A stretch of 64,000 nt of DNA, from NCBI GenBank assembly GCA_009746045.1, contig RPFO01000154.1, forward strand, positions 4,662,637 through 4,726,636, given 5' to 3'. Below, piece after piece: positions 14,239-56,119 of this stretch; position 1 is the stretch's first letter; every line of letters begins with the position of its first letter. The translations under genes and the position numbers were made by a program. The DNA comes from Mesostigma viride (taxonomy: Eukaryota; Streptophyta; Mesostigmatophyceae; Mesostigmatales; Mesostigmataceae). Below the pieces are notes generated by a model. The model made no database searches, was not told where the DNA came from, and saw only the letters and a program-made list of their open reading frames with translations.

Positions 14239-15995
14239 TTAACCCGTGTTTTTTTAATTAGAATGTGATATATCGCGTTGTAAGCTTTTATTAGAACGTG
14301 TATCTAGCACCTAAGGAAATTTTTTTTTCATGGTCATGTATATACTTTCCTGAAAGCCCATAAATCAAAGGATTTTTTGAGCTACCCAGACCTACAAAAT
14401 GCTTATTCATTAGAGAGATACACTTGTTTGAATACAGGGGGGTCTGACCATGACCGCGATTTCTTGACCCTAGGTCACAAGTCATGTGCTTATTCACAAA
14501 TGGTTCATGAAAGAAATCTGGCTTCTTGCACGAGCTATGGGCAACATATGCAGGCTCTGTGAAACAAAACTCAGGCCCATTGGGCCACTGGAGCTATTTC
14601 TCATTAGCATCACAATTACAACGCAGTACAACGCAGTACAACGCAGTGGGAAACATGAGAGCCCTTCACAACATTACGCAACGACACGAGCCCCATAAAC
14701 GGGGCCATAGTGAGCTTGGAGGGTCAAAACGTTGAAAATAGGTGTTGTATAAGTTATACAGCATCAAACATGCATCAAACATCATGACTGGATGGCTAAT
14801 ATGACTGAATCAGGCAGCCATAGCCAAAGCATCATCCACTCTCACAACGTGTTGAGCACATGCCTCGTGGGAACGGAGGTGCTGGGTTTTCATTCCATAA
14901 CGCGTGCAATACTGAAAGAAAGAGGCACGTGTAATGCAAGGCTTGGATAGGTTGAGTGATCCATGAGCTTACATGCAGGCAAAGATGACGCTGGAATGCA
15001 TGCTAGCAAATGGTGGCAAGATGCTAACAACACATGATTATACACCATGATTATGGGCACCTAGCTGATCTTCTTGCACAATCAACGCAGTATAAACCAT
15101 CAACATCCAATCCTCACGATATATGCACGGCTTGACGACGTATACAGCACCTAAATACTGCACAACTGCAACCTGCTATGGCTGACATGCAAGCAACGTC
15201 GAGTAGGATGGCGGTCTTAGAGAGGCTGGGCAGAGGTCGGTAGAAATAAGTGGAAAACTGGCAGAAACTAGGTAGAAACACGATATACTTACGCCTTCAA
15301 GCACTATTGAGCCGGTGGCAGAGGCCATTTCCAGGAAAATACAGCATACCGTAGCAATAGCCACGGTCACGCCTTACGCTAATTGCAGGCACCATCATGC
15401 CCGGAGCTACCCAATAAAAGTCTGCACAAATCTCGGTTTAGCCGCGAGTCCGGGCGTTCGGAATGAATAAACATGTGTTAAGGAGTCGAAACACCATGGA
15501 AATACCCAGCATGGTGCCGCAGCAGACCCGAGTCTTGACGTAATAATATAGTATGCCGGTTTCCAGGGTTTCCGCATGAAAGTTGGGTGAGAAACTGGAA
15601 AAAACTACGTTTCCTTTGCCCCAGTACCTCAACAAACTCGTAGAAACCTAATTATCAACCTTTGAACGCATCATCATGGTCGTGCTACCCAACAGCCACT
15701 GAAATTCGCGCGAAAACTGGCGAGATCTACCTGCCGCCATTGCCGTCGTCTTCACCTTCGTCCCGCGAAAATGCCTGATTTCAGTGGTACATATTTGTTT
15801 GCAGCTGTCACAAAAAAAATACCAAAAATACCAGGATTTTTTCTTGAATTCTATGAGATGTTTTTGACCTATGTTGAAAGTTTCAGACCAAAAATCGCAT
15901 GTTTAATAGATTTGCCACGTGTCAGATTACAACGCGATACATCGCCTCCTAACCCTACAACGTGACGTATCGCGTTGTAAAAAAACACGGGTTAA
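14239..15995. mobile_element. TTAA-bounded inverted-repeat element 1 (piggyBac-like ends, non-autonomous)
   Basis: A perfect 18-bp terminal inverted repeat, TTAACCCGTGTTTTTTTA, occurs at 14239-14256 and inverted at 15978-15995. Both termini carry TTAA followed by CCC, the arrangement of piggyBac-family ends, where TTAA is the duplicated target. A subterminal motif TATCGCGTTGTAA lies inside both ends (about 14271-14283 and 15968-15980), with a further inverted copy near 15927. No transposase is recognisable in the 1.76 kb, so it would be a non-autonomous derivative. Three ACAACGCAGT decamers lie at about 14619-14648. The family assignment is an inference from ends only. Confidence 0.65.
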
Positions 15996-16299
15996 AATAC
16001 CGGTGTGAGCTTGACCAGCACAAATGTTGTTGCAATTGTTGTTGCCACGCAATGGGCAGCAGAGATTTGTAGACTGTTATTGGACGTTCTACAGTAACAG
16101 TAACTGTTGAGGAGGGGCTACAGTTTCAACTTCAACTTGTGAGTAAATCAATGTTTCGTACCCAAGTAACAGAAGGCATGGGCGCGGTATACAGGAATGA
16201 AGGTTGCCAACAAGTGCTGGCACGGCGGGGCGGACGTCGGAGATTCGGCTGGTGGAAATCATATCTATGCAGGCGACCACCCTCTTCGAGGACACTTAG

Positions 16300-17040
16300 C
16301 ACATGCAGACATGGCTTGAGTGTCTGGCAATCGAGGCCCGAGTGGTGGGGCTCGAAGTCAGCAAGAAGAGAGAGGCCCTGGCGGTTGGGCTCATCCAGCC
16401 CCCACCAGACCTCTTCCTTCCTGATGGCTCTCGCATCCAGTATCGGGACCGTGTCAGATTGCTGGGTAGCTTACTCCCCAGATGCAATCGAGGCCGACGT
16501 GGACCACCGTCTCTCCCTCGCCTGGCACGCTTTACGCCAATACAGGGCCCTATGGCGCGAGCCATTCCATCCCATGTTCCCCTTGCACAGAGGACTTATG
16601 CTCACGTGACGCAGTCACGTGTATATTAGTTAATTAATAAATGGCGCGAGCCCTTACGCAAGCTAGAGGAACAGGACCTGTTCAAGGTCCTGGTCCTTCC
16701 TGTTCTCATCTATGGGGCCGAGACGTGGACCGTCACAGCCGACCTTGCCAAAAAGCTGGATGGCGCGGTCAACAACATGCTGCAGTCAACTGCCGTGTGG
16801 GCTATGCCGCTCACGTCCGCAAGGAGGACTTGTACCTAGGCATGCCACTTATCACCAGCACCATCAAGCAGCGCGGCGCCTGCAACTAGTAGGGCACTTA
16901 GCTCGCACCAACCAGGTAGACACATCACGTGGCCCCTCCGCAGGGCTGCTCACCCTGGCAGGCACCTCCTCACGTGGGATGCAGCAACGCTAGATGCCAC
17001 AAGGCCCGCACTTTCAAAGAGCAGATAGAAGAGGACATGG
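16300..17040 (+). pseudogene. Non-LTR retrotransposon reverse transcriptase, C-terminal part, frameshifted
   Basis: Conceptual pieces in different frames line up with the end of a LINE-type RT and its thumb. The first is ARVVGLEVSKKREALAVG (16330s), then RDRVRLLGSLLPR, ADVDHRLSLAWHALRQYRAL, LFKVLVLPVLIYGAETWT (about 16680-16735), AAHVRKEDLYLGMPL, and a RRLQLVGHLARTNQ-like stretch near 16880-16910. Frame changes occur near 16475, 16790 and 16870 and there is a TAG near 16850, so it is dead. The catalytic YADD box is not included; the copy is 5'-truncated or eroded. It is also interrupted by the short insertion at 16564-16640. Confidence 0.75.
16564..16640 (+). mobile_element. 77-bp retroposon-like insertion with 12-bp target duplication
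   Basis: ATGGCGCGAGCC occurs at 16552-16563 and again at 16641-16652, flanking this insert. Skipping the insert and one copy makes the RT reading continuous across the junction (RALWREP into LRKLEEQ). The insert ends in a CACGTGAC-GCA-GTCACGTG hairpin (16603-16621) and a TTAATTAATAA tail. A close relative in inverted orientation is at 53655-53728. Confidence 0.8.
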
Positions 17041-17060
17041 GGGGGCTCTTCCATCTCTTC

Positions 17061-17146
17061 GCCCACCTCCACCCATCCAGCAAGGGAATACGTGCTACAT
17101 GATCTCCCAACGGAGTCATGTTGTGATTTAATTTAATTTTTCAATG
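17061..17146 (+). repeat. Retroelement 3' end, copy 1 (CTCCC-AAC-GGAG stem plus TTTAAT tail)
   Basis: About 70 bases from CCCACCTCCA through GTGCTACATGAT, CTCCCAACGGAG and a T/A-rich tail are repeated at 17628-17712. It follows directly on the decayed RT and most likely is its 3' UTR end. Confidence 0.7.
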
Positions 17147-17392
17147 GGGGGCCTAGGCCTCTCCGTGATAATTTGGAAAAAGACAAGGCTAAGTGGGCTC
17201 AGTTTATACAGGACAACGACCCTGGCCCCTCCAGTGGCGGCAATTCGCCCGCGTGTTTGCCAACGCGGGAAGCATGCTACGCAAGACCCGGCATAGGGTC
17301 TGGGGCATAGGCAATAGATTAATTAATTAGGATTGTTTGGTAGGATTGTTTGTACCTAGATAGAATTGACCAATCGATAGGATTGCTGATTG
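17147..17392. other. Eroded retroelement sequence
   Basis: The segment 17180-17320 keeps coding-like composition (for example KDKAKWAQFIQDNDPG in one frame) and probably belongs to the same or a sister LINE. A TAGGATTG motif recurs at 17327-17385. No intact gene. Confidence 0.4.
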
Positions 17393-17566
17393 ATGGAGCA
17401 GTTGCTGGCCGACCTAGTTGTCCCAGCTACGTTTGAACACCGCATTCACTCCCTCTCTCTTGCTTGGACTGCTATGCAGAACAAGAAGAGGTGGCAGATG
17501 ATTGTCCAGGCTCACACGCCAGCCCCTGTGGCCTCCCCCAAGCGGCAGGGGCGCTTTGCTGAGTAA
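17393..17566 (+). pseudogene. 57-codon ORF, probable C-terminal remnant of a LINE ORF
   Basis: The ORF runs from ATG at 17393 to TAA at 17564-17566 (MEQLLADLVVPATFEHRIHS onward, ending PKRQGRFAE). About 60 bases after the stop comes the second copy of the retroelement 3' end, so the arrangement ORF end, 3' UTR, stem and tail fits a 5'-truncated LINE. No function recognised. Confidence 0.45.
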
Positions 17567-17627
17567 AGTAGTTAGGGTTTCCTAGATTCAGTTAGCTTAG
17601 AGTTAGCTTAGTTCGGTTTCGCGGCTT

Positions 17628-17712
17628 GGCCCACCTCCATCCATCCAGCAAGGGAATATGTGCTACATGATCTCCCGAAGGAGTCTTGTTATAATTTATT
17701 TTTTTTTTAATC
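17628..17712 (+). repeat. Retroelement 3' end, copy 2
   Basis: Near-identical to 17061-17146 from CCCACCTCCATCCATCC to the tail. The loop reads CTCCC-GAA-GGAG here against CTCCC-AAC-GGAG in copy 1, keeping the stem. A TCGATAGG motif follows both this copy and the earlier segment. Confidence 0.7.
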
Positions 17713-17742
17713 GATAGGATTTGCGTGTACCAATCCATCCAT

Positions 17743-17958
17743 CCCTCCCTCCCTCCCTCCCTCCCTCCCTCCCTCCCTCCCTCCCTCCTCCCTCCCTCCC
17801 TCCCTCCCTCCCTCCCTCCCTCCCTCCCTCCCTCCCTCCTCTCCTCCCTCCCTCCCTCCCTCCCTCCCTCCCTCCCTCCTCCCTCCCTCCCTCCCTCCCT
17901 CCCTCCCTCCCTCCCTCCCTCCCTCCCTCCCTCCCTCCCTCCCTCCCTCCCTCCCTCC
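17743..17958. repeat. CCCT microsatellite, about 216 bp
   Basis: Nearly pure (CCCT)n with four single-base contractions. ORFs of repeated PPSLPPSL across it are artefacts. Confidence 0.97.
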
Positions 17959-17977
17959 GGGTTAATGCTCCGTGATT

Positions 17978-18090
17978 ATTAATTAATTAATTAATTAATT
18001 AAACTCGGTCTTCCGTTGGGGAGTCACGGAGCACAGAAGTGCTTTTAATCCTTGTATGTGCACAACATGAAGAAAGGGCAGAGAAACCCT
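17978..18090 (-). repeat. TTAA tract and retroelement 3' end, minus orientation
   Basis: (TTAA)n at 17978-18003 is followed by a segment containing GGAGTCACGGAGCAC and GTGCTTTTAATCC, also found at 53573-53630. Read on the minus strand it is a 3' end with a TCCCCAACGGAAG stem and a TTAATTAA tail. Confidence 0.6.
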
Positions 18091-20054
18091 TTCTCCTTCA
18101 TGCCAGAGGCATGCCCCAGCTGCAATCGGACACAGTAGACGATCCGGCAAGTTCTGTGGGTGCAATAAGACCCATGTGAGCATATCATAACAAGGAGCGT
18201 GGGCGCAGAACTAGGCCCCGGCAGAACAATTAAGGAGCGGGAATACGATCGTCACTGGATCCTTTCGGGGTGGTGGACGAAGTGATTGCAGCGTACCGGC
18301 TATGACACTGTCCTCGAGGCTCGAGCTCCACGTCAGGTATAAAGCTTGGCCCAACGACAGAAACCTGCGCCTCGTCCTGCAAGCAGCGCTAACGTATCTG
18401 GGAGAAGTTCGTGTTGCTTCTAAACCCCGAGCTGCAGGAATGTCGAGAATTCGCGTGGTTAACCAACCAGATGGAGCTCGGCCAGAAATCGTTGATCCCC
18501 TAGCCGAGTAGTGGTTGCAGACTACTAAACCTTATGACCAACTATAAGCGCCCTACATCCCTGCCAGCGGACTCAACGGCACAACAATTTTGCTTAGTAA
18601 CTGCCCTTCCTATCAAGGTTAGTGACCACCAGTTTCTAGTTCATCGCCAGTTCTGAACTTTCTAATGTAGGCTGTACATATGAAGGCAGAGCATTACCAA
18701 GCTCGGTTCGCGTCCTAAACTCAATCACCATCTCGATGAATGCTAGCAAACTATCACCAACGTGCGTCAAGCAGTCAATTATGGTTCCGAGGCTTTCCAG
18801 GGGGCTGCTGACCGCTGTGCCGAGAGGCCTTGCGTATATAATGCGAGTTTCACGCAAGAGAAGACCTGGTTGGTAGCCGGTGTCGGAAAATCACAACAGC
18901 ACGCACTTGGCACGCACGTAAGATAGTCACTTGGGTTACTGCACTCGCCACTCACAGTGGAGGTCGCCCGGGGGCCAGACTGTCTTACACGTGCCAGCAG
19001 TGGTCGCAAACTGCTGTCCAGGGTACTCAGGTGCCCAATTATTCAAACCTGGCACGCTTGCGAAAACTCACCTGTAGAAAAGAATTCTAATTACGGGCAA
19101 TAATTATTTTGGTCATATTGACACGTACTGACCCCATATGGTGTAGTAATATGTCGCGACCATGGCTGTGCTATATTGAAGGGAAAGATTTGGCAACAAT
19201 GAAAAGCGAATTTCGCCAGGATGTTTATGGTAAAATACAGTTGAAAATGAGGATTAACCGAAATTAAACCGGTTGGCTCCCCTCGCAACACAGGGACTTT
19301 ATTCACGTGCATTTGATCATAACAGCAACGCCTGAGTACTTTGGCCCCCCCTGCTCTACATTGGAAAGCATTTCGAATTTTCGATGCCAAAAACGCCATA
19401 TTCTGTCGCCAGCCTCATGTCGGACGGACACAGATATTTCCCGTCTCAAGGACGGCCGCCAAACCAGATCTGACGAGGGTGAAATGTCTAATCCGCGTAT
19501 AACAACACGCGTACGAGTTCCTCCGCGGCTTGGAATTGTAAGTGCATAGACCTGATCGTGTATCCTCTCCGTTTTTTCTTTGTTGGTTCCTTAGACTCGT
19601 ACTAACTTGGATACGAGCTCGTTACTTCCCCGAATACGCCTGCAAGGCTAAATTTAGCAACGTTTGTAGATGTTGCCGCGTAACTCTCGAGCGGATGCTT
19701 GTAATGTTACAAATTCTCCTGCGGTGTGGTGTCGCTTTTTTCCGTTCTCCTCTTTGCCTGCCTGTAAGTGGCATACTGATTGGAATACCTGCTATCCCTG
19801 CACGATCCTATCAGGTTGGGAGCCAGGTGTCGGGGGAGGCGGATGCTCGTGATGCATGCTCGCCGAACGATGCAAACGGCGTGGCAGGCACTGGTGGACG
19901 AGAGGATGACCGTCCCGCACTGGATGAGCATCATGGCGAGGCAGGCAGCGGTGTAGACAGGGAGACGGATGCCAGCACACCTGCAGGCACCTTGCACTCG
20001 CGCGGGCGAAGCCCCTCCCCACCCCGCACGCGTGCCTCGACGGCATCTCCCACC
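18091..20054. other. Intergenic, no convincing gene
   Basis: AT-rich to mixed sequence. A 69-codon ORF at 18302-18511 has no recognisable family and may be transposon debris. GC content and coding-like composition rise sharply after about 19800, marking the approach to gene 2. A promoter for gene 2 must lie here, but I see no distinctive box. Confidence 0.5.
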
Positions 20055-52186
<32,132 letters not shown>

Positions 52187-52290
52187 TGCGTGGATCGATG
52201 ACGGCACTTGAAAGATCACAGAAGGTGGCTTCCTGACAGCAAGTTTCTCACTATTTGGATGCAAAAAGCACAGTATTGAAGTTTTAATAT

Positions 52291-52295
52291 TGTAA
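52291..52295 (+). terminator. Possible TGTAA poly(A) signal of gene 2
   Basis: TGTAA lies about 105 bases after the TAA at 52184-52186. TGTAA is the usual poly(A) signal in volvocine green algae. A five-base motif in AT-rich DNA is weak evidence. Confidence 0.3.
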
Positions 52296-52736
52296 TTAAA
52301 ACAAATGTACATGGTACGTACGCCTGCACTAGCCCAAAAACTTCTATCAGATAGTTCTAGCAGTACTATAAGGGGACGTAGCGCAGTGTAACAGCTAATA
52401 ATCATCCATGAAACCAACCCTAATTATCAACGTCACAGGAGTAAATAACATATTTTTACTTATGTTGCCTTCTTGACAATCATAGCTTCACGTACGCCAG
52501 AGAAATGCCCTGTTAGGTGCGGCTGCGGTGGAAGGACAACGCGCATGGAAAATGGAGGTTATACCTGGCGGGAGGTCCCCGCGCCGAGGGTGCCCAGACA
52601 CGCGGCGGGGCAGGGAGTAGGCCGCCTGGGCCCGCCACCCCACACCGCGAGCAGCTACCGGGGGGTTAGCCAGTTACTAACCCACCCCCCACACCCGTCG
52701 TCCGATGGCCGAGCGTGTCTTGCATGGATAGCCTAA

Positions 52737-52904
52737 TCTCACGGACGACGCAACGGAGTCAAAGCCGCGACCTTTATCGCCAACTTCGCCACAATTAAGG
52801 AGCACCTGCTGGATTTTGCCGCCCGGCACTCCCAACAACGGTATGCTGCATTCTTTGACCCCAAGACCAGGCGAGCAAGTCGCGCCGCTCACTTAATTAA
52901 TTAA
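52737..52904 (+). pseudogene. C-terminal fragment of a retroelement ORF
   Basis: Open from just after a TAA, reading GRRNGVKAATFIANFATIKE and continuing helically to RRASRAAHLIN with the stop inside a TTAATTAATTAA tract. A coding end running straight into a TTAA tail resembles the LINE remnants at 17 kb. No catalytic motif is present. Confidence 0.45.
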
Positions 52905-53020
52905 GTAAGTAAGTAATGAACACGTAACAGCGTTACGTGAGCACAAGTCCTCAGTACAGTCGAGTGGGATGGGATTAATTAATTTAATTAATAAGCACGT
53001 GACTGCGTCACGTGGGTGCC
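52905..53020 (-). repeat. Two nested retroelement 3' ends with compensated hairpins, minus orientation
   Basis: Two copies back to back. The first has a TAAG/TTAA tail and hairpin CACGTAAC-AGC-GTTACGTG (52921-52939). The second begins with TTAATTAATTTAATTAATAA and has CACGTGAC-TGC-GTCACGTG (52996-53014). The G-C pair of one stem is an A-T pair in the other. The downstream body AAGTCCTCAGT is shared with 53655-53728. Confidence 0.75.
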
Positions 53021-53370
53021 AATACAGAGTAAAGGAACCTTCAACCCTATATACACAGTGAGAAGGAGGGAGGGCGCCCTAGCTTCTCTCACTGCCGCAG
53101 GTGGGCAGGCCACAGAGCGCTCTCTCCACGGCATGGTGCCGGGGCGCAACACTGTGGGTGCAATACAACCAGTGCAATACCATAGGTAGGCTGACGCATA
53201 GCTTATGCTACAAATGTGAGGTGGGCTCAAGACGTCGGCTAATTAAGGCGCAAGCTGATGGCCACAAGATGGGATGGGATGGACTAATTAATTAATTAAT
53301 TAGTAAATTTAGTCACAGTGGGAGGGTGATAGCCAGGGTGGGGGGATGCCGTGGGTGTCTGGAGACAGTG

Positions 53371-53425
53371 TTAGGGTTTAGGGTTTAGGGTTTAGGGTTT
53401 AGGGTTTAGGGTTTAGGGTTTAGGG
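53371..53425. repeat. Interstitial telomeric tract (TTAGGG then seven TTTAGGG)
   Basis: TTAGGG at 53371-53376 and seven perfect TTTAGGG heptamers at 53377-53425, flanked by retroelement ends. The plant/green-algal-type telomere unit supports the lineage guess. Flanking single-copy-looking DNA on both sides makes it internal rather than a chromosome end. Confidence 0.95.
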
Positions 53426-53539
53426 TGATACCCCACCCTAGGCCGCGGTCACTATAGGGTCACTATAGGGGTGGCAGATGCCAGCATAAGGCTGGTGCCC
53501 TTCTGTGAGCCGCGATGACGGAATGATGACGGAATGATG

Positions 53540-53730
53540 ATGGAAGCTACTTAATTAATTAATTACACACGTGATCCCGTTGTGGAGTCACGGAGCACCG
53601 GAGTGCTTTTAATCCCTGTATGTGCATAATATATGTTAAAAATATAATTACTTTAATTAATTAATTAATAGACACGTGACTGCGTCACGTGAGCAGAAGT
53701 CCTCAGTGGGAGGGGAACATGGGATGGAAT
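53540..53730 (-). repeat. Two more retroelement 3' ends
   Basis: TTAATTAATTAATTA followed by GGAGTCACGGAGCAC and GTGCTTTTAATCC (53573-53615) matches 18018-18050. A second TTAA tail at 53653-53669 is followed by hairpin CACGTGAC-TGC-GTCACGTG (53673-53691) and a body ending GGAACATGGGATGGAAT. The latter is the inverted relative of the 77-bp insert at 16564-16640. Confidence 0.75.
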
Positions 53731-54160
53731 GGATGGTGTGAGCGATCTAGGTCCTAGTTACAGGGGTGTGGGCACCGCGGCCCGAATCGCTATTTAATTA
53801 CTTACTACTTTATTAATTATGCAGTGCCCATGCAGGGAGTCACTCCACAACACCTTGAAATGGCCTTTTTTTTACATAAATTCTGGCCCATGGCAAGTTT
53901 ATGGTTGGATTGACCTAGGATTGGATCCCACGACTCCCCAGGATGTGTCTGGCTAGTGGTGGAGTAGTTGAGTCAAAATGTTAAGGTTACGTGGTATTCC
54001 CTGCTTAAGTTAACTCCAGATCCAAGGCCAAAACTGGCCACCTAAACCACTTGCACTTGCATAGCAACAATAATTGATATCAGATTATGCTGTAACTTTG
54101 CAAGGGTGACGAATACGAGTTGTTCTGACCTTGTACAAAGTTCTAGGGCATTCGGAGCCC
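53731..54160. other. AT-rich intergenic, no gene seen
   Basis: A TTAA-like tract lies at 53791-53818. No coding signal. Confidence 0.5.
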
Positions 54161-54168
54161 TATTTAGT

Positions 54169-54376
54169 GACAAATGCTAGCAAAATAGTGCTAGCATTTG
54201 TCGTAAATGGCAATTTTTAATTAATATTAAATCCAAATAATGTCAGAATGACACCCAAACCTATTGTCATCATGCCAACACCTGACACAGGGTCCCCACA
54301 ATTCATGTGCAAAAATTCAGATCATACGGAGCCCAAAATGGTGACATTTGCCTGCATTTGTCACCATTTTGGCTCT
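54169..54376. repeat. Pair of related hairpins
   Basis: GACAAATGCTAGCA at 54169-54182 pairs perfectly with 54189-54202 across a 6-base loop. A second hairpin, 54330-54376, has arms with GCCAAAATGGTGACA and the same ACAAATGC core. Both are preceded by CGGAGCCC. They probably derive from one palindromic element family. Confidence 0.65.
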
Positions 54377-54839
54377 TTTTTATCACAATTTTAACAACAC
54401 TAACCACCAAGACACTCCCCAAGCTAGGGCACATCATGTTAATTCTTTGCAGGCAACTCAAGAATGACTAGTACAAACAGCGTGCAAAACCTTGGGGCAT
54501 GTGAATGCCTGAGTGGTGACCATAGCTAGCAGAATGTATAATGTAAGGTAGACATTGCCAGTATGCCACATTGCTGTGATGCGCAGTGCACGTCCATATA
54601 TACCCCATAACACCATACCTTTAAACTACTTGGCACATTGCAAAATGGGAAGGAAAGGTGGACAATACATGCCACGTCACTAGAACACAGCCATTTGGTT
54701 GCTACCAACACGCACCATGCGTGATATATACGTGTAATACATGTCAAGAACATGCCGAGCGAACATCAAGGTGAAGTGACACCCAGCCGCTGGCACATGT
54801 CACCTGGCATCCACGTATGCTCACGTGATATGGTATTGG

Positions 54840-56110
54840 CATATCCCATGTCTCCATCTCTTGTGCTTTGTGGGCACCGAGCCACCCATGCAGTAACCCA
54901 CCCATGCAGCCACCTGGTCACCCACCCAATGAACTGCTTACACTCTTGCGCGCCCGTGCACCCAGCCACCCACACGTCCACCCACCTAGTGACCAAAGCC
55001 AGCCAGCCAGCCGTGCACGTGCTAACCCACCTTATTATATAACCACGCATGCACCTAGGCACCCAACCAGCTTAACCAACCCACTTGGACATTCACCCAC
55101 CCAGCAAGGCACCTGCGCTTGCGACCCACACACCTATAATAGGTAATAAGGAAGCACTCACCCATCCAATGAGCCAACCACCCGACCACCCAACCACCTA
55201 AACACCCAGCCAGCATGCCCCATATGCACCATCCGGCCACCCACCCTTGACCCACCCACCCACCCACCCACCCACTCAACCACTCAGTGCCCCCCCACCC
55301 TTATACCCACTGACCCACCCACACATGCACTTTCTCAGCCAGCCACCCCCCACCTCACCCCCAACCTGCACAGCCCTTCACCAGCGATATCAGGTGAGTC
55401 GGTCCCAACCATAAACCCACCCACGCATCCATATCTGTGCGCCCACCCGCCCATCTACCCGTCCCTTCGCCCACCGACCCACACCTAGTCATCTACACAT
55501 CCACCAGCCACCAACCACCAATGGCCCATCCACCAACCCACCCACCCACACGCATCCCTAACCACCCAACCACTAACCCACCATCCTCAAACCCATGCAA
55601 TTGTTTCACTCACACATCTAACTACCCACCCACTTAGGAGTCTCCAAAGCCTATCATCACGCAGACACCTGGCCATCTGCCTACAACCGATCACCCTAAC
55701 ACTCGTCTACCCATCATGACCAGCCACCCATCCACCCACCCTCTCCACCTGCCTGTGCTCCCAGCTACTCGGCCAGCCATTTACCAAGGCATCCACCTTT
55801 CAGCCAGCCACCTGCCATTGAACCCACCCATGTCTAGGAATCCCTTGAAGCATCTACAGCCTAAGCCTCCCACCCAAGACTTCCAGGGCAACTGAACAAC
55901 CAACCAACCAATCAACCAGCTACACAACTACCTAACCACCTAACCACTCAACAACCCGATCACCAAACCACCTAACCACCCAACACCCAAACCAGCCAGG
56001 CATGTGCCCGCCCATTTGCCCTCGCACGCCCGCACCATCAGGTCCCTCCATACACGCCCCGTTCACCTAGCCAGCCACACACCTAGCCAGCCACCTGCCC
56101 AACTCACGCA
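54840..56110. repeat. C-rich degenerate CCAC/CCAACCACC low-complexity region
   Basis: About 1.27 kb of C/A-rich + strand (CCACCCACC, AACCACCCAACCAC, CCAGCCAGCC) with almost no G-runs. Irregular, with no fixed period. Several short ORFs through it are low complexity only. Confidence 0.85.
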
Positions 56111-56119
56111 TGAAGTCAA

